NCBI RefSeq assembly: GCF_037975245.1
Contig: NC_092579.1
Span: 11,578,678-11,642,677, forward strand
Reading direction: 5' to 3'
From: Apostichopus japonicus
Lineage: Eukaryota > Echinodermata > Holothuroidea > Aspidochirotida > Stichopodidae
DNA: 64,000 nt
Shown here: positions 58,698 to 64,000 of the stretch, piece after piece
Position numbering within the stretch: the stretch's first letter is position 1
Layout: the number at the start of each line of letters is the position of its first letter
The notes under the pieces: model-generated
Databases searched by the model: none
Told to the model about the DNA's origin: nothing
Seen by the model: only the letters and a program-made list of their open reading frames with translations
Position numbers and translations under genes: made by a program

Positions 58698-59646
58698 CAA
58701 TTTTACCTGGATGGTCTGAAATTGGCAAATCGAATATTGTCGATTGAAGTAGAAATTCTTCCTCCCGAACTGAGAAGACCGGAAGAGCAGCTGGTAGCAA
58801 AAAATGGTATTTATGCTCTTTTTTGAGAATAATGTAAAGAATGTTAATGTGTCACCAGGAGCCGGCCCCTGTTCACAAAATGGTGCACTCAGAACATGGT
58901 TCTGGGGCCGACTGAATACTCATGAACTGCTGCTGCATGGTGTAGTGTTCCAGAGTAGTTCTAAACCTTGGAGGCAACACTGCAAAACTGACCGAGTTAA
59001 GAAACGTGTGGTGGCCAATTGGCTAAGGCGTCGGACTCGTGATCCAAGGATTGCTGGTTCGATTCCTGCCTAGTTCATTACGTTGAGTCCTTGTGTAAGA
59101 TGCTTTATCTCACATGCCTCTCTCCACCCAGGGATTAAATGGGTACCTGTGAGGTAAATTGTCATTGGGTGCAGTATATAACTGCTGAAGACTGGAGGGA
59201 TAGTCTCTGGGACAGGTTATCATTGACCAGGGGTAATATAACGTCTGTAAAGGACTTTGAGACTTATCGCTGGTGTAAAGTGCTATATAAATATCAATTA
59301 TTATTAAGAAAATTACGGTCCAGGGATGGGCTTTGAACTGATGACCAAAGACGAGGTAACCACGTAACAACCATAATACATGGATGGTCCCTTTATTTGA
59401 AATCAGTTAGGGACAGTTTTGCCTCTAGTCAGCAGATTGGGAGGAGCATTCTAGTGAAGATCACAAACTGTATAGAATTTATATTTCTTATATATTTATT
59501 ATTAGTTCTTCCATGTAAGGCTTATACAGTTGTTCTATGTATGTATATATATATATATAATTAATAAGACTGCTTTCGTCTCAGATGTGCTCAGTACTAC
59601 GTAGGTAATGCATTTGTATGGAAAATCATGTAATAGCTGAAATAAA
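58698..59646 (+). terminator. FMNL: Formin 3' UTR with poly(A) signal at 59641
   Basis: AATAAA occurs at 59641-59646, about 945 nt after the stop, and a further AATAAA near 60249. A SINE lies inside the UTR. Confidence 0.5.
59005..59303 (+). mobile_element. tRNA-derived SINE, about 300 bp
   Basis: The head is tRNA-like with box A (TGGCCAATTGG, 59012) and box B (GGTTCGATTCC, 59056-59066). The body ends AAAGTGCTATATAAATATCA then a TTA tail. TTAAGAAA flanks both sides (58997-59004 and 59304-59311) as a target duplication. The anticodon loop would read CGT, but the stem has a mismatch and no acceptor stem closes, so it is not a working tRNA. Confidence 0.85.
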
Positions 59647-59649
59647 GAT

Positions 59650-60400
59650 GTTATTTAGAGGTCAAATTGCACACTGATGTTTTATCATATATGAAAATTG
59701 CTTTTTTGATGCTATAATTTGAAAATGGATGATTAATCACCAAAATTACTACTAATGGATGATGATGGTATTATGTAAATCCTACTCTACAGTAACATTC
59801 CATTCCTGTGGCTACAGAAACATGTCATAGGTTCAATTCATTAATACTAAAAAGTCTTTCATGAAATGATAAACAACAGTAAGGTGCTATTAGAAATACA
59901 TATATATATATATGAAATAGAGTAGACGAAACAAGTATAAAGTATTCTGTAGAGAAAAGTATTCAGTAGAGAAACGCATTCTGTAGAGAAAAGTATTGAA
60001 AATTAAATTAATAGGCTTAATTAATATCATAGAGCAGAACAGGTGAAATAACAAGCAAAATGTATTCTTTCTGTAGAGAAATGTAAATAAATTTACCTCC
60101 GATTGAAAATAAATTTATAATCACTGATGATGATATTCTGCCATATTGGGATATACAAAGAAAAACGGTTTTCCCTTTTTTCTGTTAAGAGCTATCTATT
60201 GTAAACCTTTCAGAATGATTTGTAACTAAAAATGAAATTTTTTGTAAAGAAATAAACTGGTTTCTATTGAAATGAATTTTTACAGTGCTTCTTTTGCTTC
60301 AGCTGTATATTCTTGCCCAATAGTAGTAGTTCCAATTTCGATGTTACATTAATAGCAGCCAGCACATTATCTTGCAGCTCCATGGAAGCTTGGATTCACG
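59650..60400. other. Intergenic gap between convergent genes
   Basis: Short repeats of AGTATTCTGTAGAGAAA (59940-60080) and a small (TA)n at 59899. There is no gene signal. Confidence 0.45.
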
Positions 60401-60403
60401 ATC

Positions 60404-60412
60404 CATATTTAT
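60404..60412 (-). terminator. Poly(A) signal of the C16orf89-like gene
   Basis: TTTATT on the plus strand reads AATAAA on the minus strand, about 115 nt downstream of the minus-strand stop at 60524. Confidence 0.45.
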
Positions 60413-60523
60413 TTCTCCCTCCGCTATCTATTTGTTTTAACCTACAAAAGAACCTTTAAACCAAAAACAAACTCTGTTGATATGGCAAGTCAGTCAGTCG
60501 TGGTTAGCGCTGATGCTCTCTCT

Positions 60524-60609
60524 CTATAGCAGCTGTGATATAATGAGGGCGATGTATGATCCAAGCACACCAACGGCAACTGCAGTCTTATGAACCATCT
60601 CCAAATATC
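60524..60609 (-). CDS. C16orf89: C16orf89-like, last exon with hydrophobic tail
   Basis: Phase 1 in. The 27 residues begin GYLEMVHK and then give TAVAVGVLGSYIALIISQLL and a stop. The acceptor is AATTCCTAG on the minus strand. Confidence 0.7.
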
Positions 60610-63600
60610 CTAGGAATTAAAAGAAAATAATTCAGTTCAGTTACATACAGATCAGTGGAAAGTAACACATAATGGGTTAACCTTATCTGTATAAGTTACT
60701 TTTATTACATACGTCATGTAGACGATCCACATCTTCACACAGATGGTGTACAAGGTTTTATATTTCATCAGAATACCCAGCTCTGGCACACCCATGTTCA
60801 ATACGTTCGTCTAACCTTGAAGTAGGCTTAAGCCAGGGGATGGGTTTTCGAGTAAGATGATTGGAAATATTTAGTGAGACAGAAGGTTGTATCCCTCTGT
60901 ACGCTGAATGGTATTAATAGTTGATGCACTCATCCCATCTGTTGCTAAGAGACCAATGCAGGATATAACAAAATGTTATATCGGGAATAGGAAAATGATA
61001 TGAAAATGGCCAGATGTATACCACTGACCAATATATCCCTGCTTGGAGTAGAACAGTAACACAAAGAAAAAAAGAATCATTCCTCTAATGAACGCCAAAT
61101 GGGTCACCAAATATGATGATGTTCATATATAGTATTCAAGCCAGAAATGTGACTGGAGAAATGAGTATGTTAAGTGATGTGGATGTTAAGTCCATTAATG
61201 GTATCTGCTTATGCAAACTTGATAAATGTCAGGGAATCACAATATGTGATAAGGATGTTGAAGTAACAACTATCAGATGGTTTTGAAAGATGTGTATATG
61301 CAGGTAAATTATATATTTGATGTGCATCTTGTTTCTTGCTTGACAGAATACACCCATATCTGCAAACATTCTGTAAACATTATGGACATAGCTGTCAGAA
61401 CATTGAACCTGGTGATCCATTTGGCGTTCCATAGAATATTGCAACAACATTGCTGCAGTGCAGGCTCACCTAACGATCCTAGGGCACTTGTGTAGTAGCA
61501 GCCATCTTCTGCTTGCCATTCCGTTAGTTTGGTTAACCATTCATCTTGGAGAATTTCATCATATCCAGCTATACTACCAAAAAGAACTGCAAAAGTAGAA
61601 AAGGATAATCTCTCAAGTCATTTGTCAGTGATTGACAGGAGTGGTATAATGATTTCTCTCATATAGGACCTGTTAAACTGAACTTTATATATCAGTGCCT
61701 CAAGAGGCAAAAGAGGCAACTGCCTAGAGGCCCTATAGTAAAGGCTCCAAAGATTAAAGTCTAAGTTGATGATAACGTCGGCTCCTCAGTGGAAATGTCA
61801 ATGTTTTTCCACTGTTTTATCAATTGTAGTAACTCAACCAAAACATGTTCTTTAATTTCATTTGAACAACAGAGCATCCGTGGAAGATATTCAACACCAT
61901 TTGTCTTTCAAAATATTGTACTAAACTGTAAACATGTCTCATTGTTTTGAATGTTTCTTCTGAGGAACTAACCTGATGGCCTGTGCGCTAGTCTTTATAG
62001 TCCAGTCACTTTAACTGATGTGAACCTCAGCTGTTTAAAGGGTCATTTCTCAAAACTTAGAGTACTAGTAATAGAACAAGGAATGATAGCAGTGTCTTTC
62101 AACGTTCTACAAACTACCAAACTGAATTTAGTGACTAAATTTATTCTTTGAGTGATTGTTCTGTTCTGTTTTACGTTTGAACACAGCAGGCTTCTGTAAA
62201 CTTCCTTTGGGAATACTCATACTTAACTCATACTTACTTAACAGATCCTTTTTTTCTTTTAACTAAGCACAGAATATATTTTCTTTTTCTAAAAATTACT
62301 GAACACAACAAAAAGTTTCGCCTACCGTATTCTAAAAATAAATCCTGGTGATCCTCGGGGAACTGAAGGTTGGCTATTGCACATGCGTACTGTATCATTT
62401 TCTCGCCCCCAGCAACCGTCATCCGTCGGAGGAATGGCGCCTTGGTAGCACAGTTCATCTGTAGGATTTCACATTAACTGTTAATTTCGTTGCATGATAC
62501 TTCAAATTAAACTTACATAAATATTTTTCGAAGCAGATTTCATGACAGCAAATGCAATCCATGGGGTGTAACAGAATACTAATGTCATATTAAATATTAA
62601 ATCAGCATGGGTCTTATATAATATATCATCTTGCCTTTCGACTTTATAAATACGAAGAAAAAAACAACGAAATGATTGATTAGTTTATTCCAAAAATAAC
62701 TCGATGCTTTATGAATATAAAATGAGAATCTTGAATTCAGAAAGAAATTTGATCAATCCAAAGATTGCTTGGATTCGTCAAGAATATGCAACTTGCTGAC
62801 TACTTGTCGAGGACAAATATGTCTAATTTTGTTTCGCACAAGCAGAAAATTACTTAATGTCATTTTTAGGCTTTGAAAATATAATTATTTCTAGAAGTTG
62901 GAAGTCGATGAGAACAAGACGCTATTACGGAATAGCTTTCTGGAAAAGAGAAGGACCAAAGCGGGTTTTGGTAATATATATATACATATCCCATCCCTTC
63001 ATCACAACTCAACACAACTTGGTTGTAACGCCCATGACAAGATTGGACTAAATTTTCAGTAAATTTAATACTTAAGATTATACGTATGTGTAAGTAAAAA
63101 TGAAAATATTGGAATGTCATAAATGCTTTTTAAGGCTTTGATTTAGTAGTACAGTGGTAGTATATAACTAAGGTAACATTTTGATGACCGTATGATATTG
63201 CGTATGAAATTGAGTATTATGCAATAGCCTACGTTAAAACCTGTCTAACTAACATTGATGTTAACACATTTTTAAAGAATAACTCAAAATAGGTTAGAAT
63301 TAATCATCAGCCTAACAGGCTGATTTTCCTCTTTTTTCCTCCTTTTTTATGGAAATGAAGATTGATGATTCCTGTCCGGTTCTCAATCTTTCATCGCCCC
63401 ATATAAGTATTCACATAGTATAAATAACGATGTAAAACGAAAATTGGGATATTTTGAAAATGTTCGCTTTTGACTTTCTATTGAAATGAAACTAATCAAG
63501 CTAATAACTTACATTCGTATGGGATTTTAGAATCGAAAAGCACCGGAAACTTAATAAAAGTCACCTCAAAAAATACAAACTCATAGAGCAATAAACAGTT

Positions 63601-64000
63601 GCTATGGTTACTTACTCGTAACGCTGCGATGACGTAAAACAGTTTATGTGTACCACTGTAACCTTTAAATCCAGGTTGTCTGATCATGTGATCTACGCAT
63701 TCCTCTGAGAGACGACATTTTCCAACTCTGTTGAGAATGGCAATTGATATATTATTATGCAGTGAATGAGTATGGAACGCCAAAAGGGCCATATGTGATG
63801 GTTAGACTTCACGATGATAATATAAAAGTACGCGATGATAACCTAAATGTACACGATAATTACGTATAGCCTATACACTTTGGTCCTTTTGGCCATGTGC
63901 CTTTTAACAATAAGTCACTGTGATATCTTACCGAGGGGCTGAGACTTCTGATAAACATTTATTAGACATGACTTCACTGATGAATTCCGTGTAACGAGGG
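60524..64000 (-). CDS. C16orf89: C16orf89 (UPF0764) homologue, 3' part, runs off the window
   Basis: Minus-strand exons are 63932-64000 (cut by the edge), 63616-63727, 62326-62458, 61470-61586 and 60524-60609. Their phases (2, 0, 1, 1) agree. The visible 170 or so residues match the C-terminal half of the vertebrate C16orf89 family: CRLSEECVDHMIRQPGFKGY and THKLFYVIAALR (family 'GYSLSHQLLFFLWARMR'), DHQDLFLEYVLFGSIAGYDE, and EWLTKLTEWQAEDGCYY (family 'RWLEAILSWQKQQEGC'). The vertebrate protein is secreted, and its biochemical role is not established as far as I know. Here the last exon adds a hydrophobic tail of about 20 residues that runs to the stop. It would suit a membrane tail or GPI-attachment signal. 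The start and signal peptide lie beyond the window. Confidence 0.85.
61470..61586 (-). CDS. C16orf89: C16orf89-like, exon
   Basis: Phase 1 at both ends. LFGSIAGYDEILQDEWLTKL and WQAEDGCYY match the family motif 'MFCGMGGFSDFYKLRWLEAILSWQ..EGC'. The minus-strand acceptor is TACTTTTGCAG and the donor TTAG|GTGAGC. Confidence 0.9.
62326..62458 (-). CDS. C16orf89: C16orf89-like, exon
   Basis: Phase 0 in, phase 1 out. It begins MNCATKAPFLRRM and ends EDHQDLFLEY, equivalent to 'MRGCTQGP...YPTRDIFMENI' of the family. The internal Met is not a start. Confidence 0.88.
63616..63727 (-). CDS. C16orf89: C16orf89-like, exon
   Basis: Phase 2 in, phase 0 out. VGKCRLSEECVDHM and GYSGTHKLFYVIAALR match the Cys-rich core of the family. 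Confidence 0.9.
63932..64000 (-). CDS. C16orf89: C16orf89-like, exon cut by the window edge
   Basis: Only one frame is open and it leaves phase 2, as the next exon needs. It encodes RYTEFISEVMSNKCLSEVSA and then P plus a split Arg. The 5' end lies beyond the window. Confidence 0.75.

Noticed and set aside
59009-59070. tRNA gene (anticodon CGT)
   Set aside because: The anticodon stem has a mismatch, no acceptor stem closes, and the sequence continues into a SINE body with a target duplication.

Overview
This is a window of animal nuclear DNA, not bacterial or viral. Coding sequence comes in short exons (27 to about 390 nt) with GT...AG borders and matching codon phases, separated by introns of up to 12 kb. 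The introns are AT-rich and full of minisatellites, (TA)n tracts, small inverted-repeat transposons, a tRNA-derived SINE and a Penelope-type hammerhead motif. Protein resemblance and repeat style suggest an invertebrate deuterostome, perhaps an echinoderm or hemichordate. That placement is an inference of low to moderate confidence.

Three genes can be assembled by hand. (1) About 2.95-5.87 kb, + strand: a four-exon gene for a predicted secreted protein of 247 residues. It has a signal peptide, all introns are phase 1, and I do not recognise the family. A TATA-like box and a poly(A) signal bracket it. (2) 10.6-58.7 kb, + strand: a formin of the FMNL/FRL type, about 25 exons, with a GBD/FH3-like N-terminal half, a coiled coil, a very short FH1 and a complete FH2 domain. 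It has two alternative first coding exons (10.6+12.2 kb, or 17.0 kb) and two candidate symmetric cassette exons before FH1 (43.7 and 46.0 kb). Its C-terminal tail has no DAD that I can see. Without cassettes the first isoform is 929 residues. (3) 60.5 kb to beyond the right edge, - strand: the 3' part of a C16orf89 (UPF0764) homologue that ends in a hydrophobic tail. Genes 2 and 3 converge, with less than 2 kb between their stop codons.

Between and inside the genes: 1-2.9 kb is repeats and unassigned DNA. 5.9-10.6 kb holds a possible noncoding first exon and a 1.3-kb nested inverted-repeat element. 11-24.6 kb is a long intron with several related MITE fragments and a fold-back element. 25.5-31.9 kb holds four tandem arrays, including eleven copies of a 72-bp unit that keeps a 288-codon frame open. 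37 kb has a long (TA)n tract and a hairpin. 52.6-53.2 kb is a 21-bp minisatellite ending 30 nt before an FH2 exon. 53.36-53.75 kb is a hAT-type MITE with an intact 8-bp target duplication. 54.5 kb has the hammerhead motif. A SINE lies in the formin 3' UTR.

Functionally, the formin would nucleate and elongate actin filaments at the cell cortex under Rho-family control. The other two products are predicted to enter the secretory pathway. Nothing in the sequence ties the three genes into one pathway.
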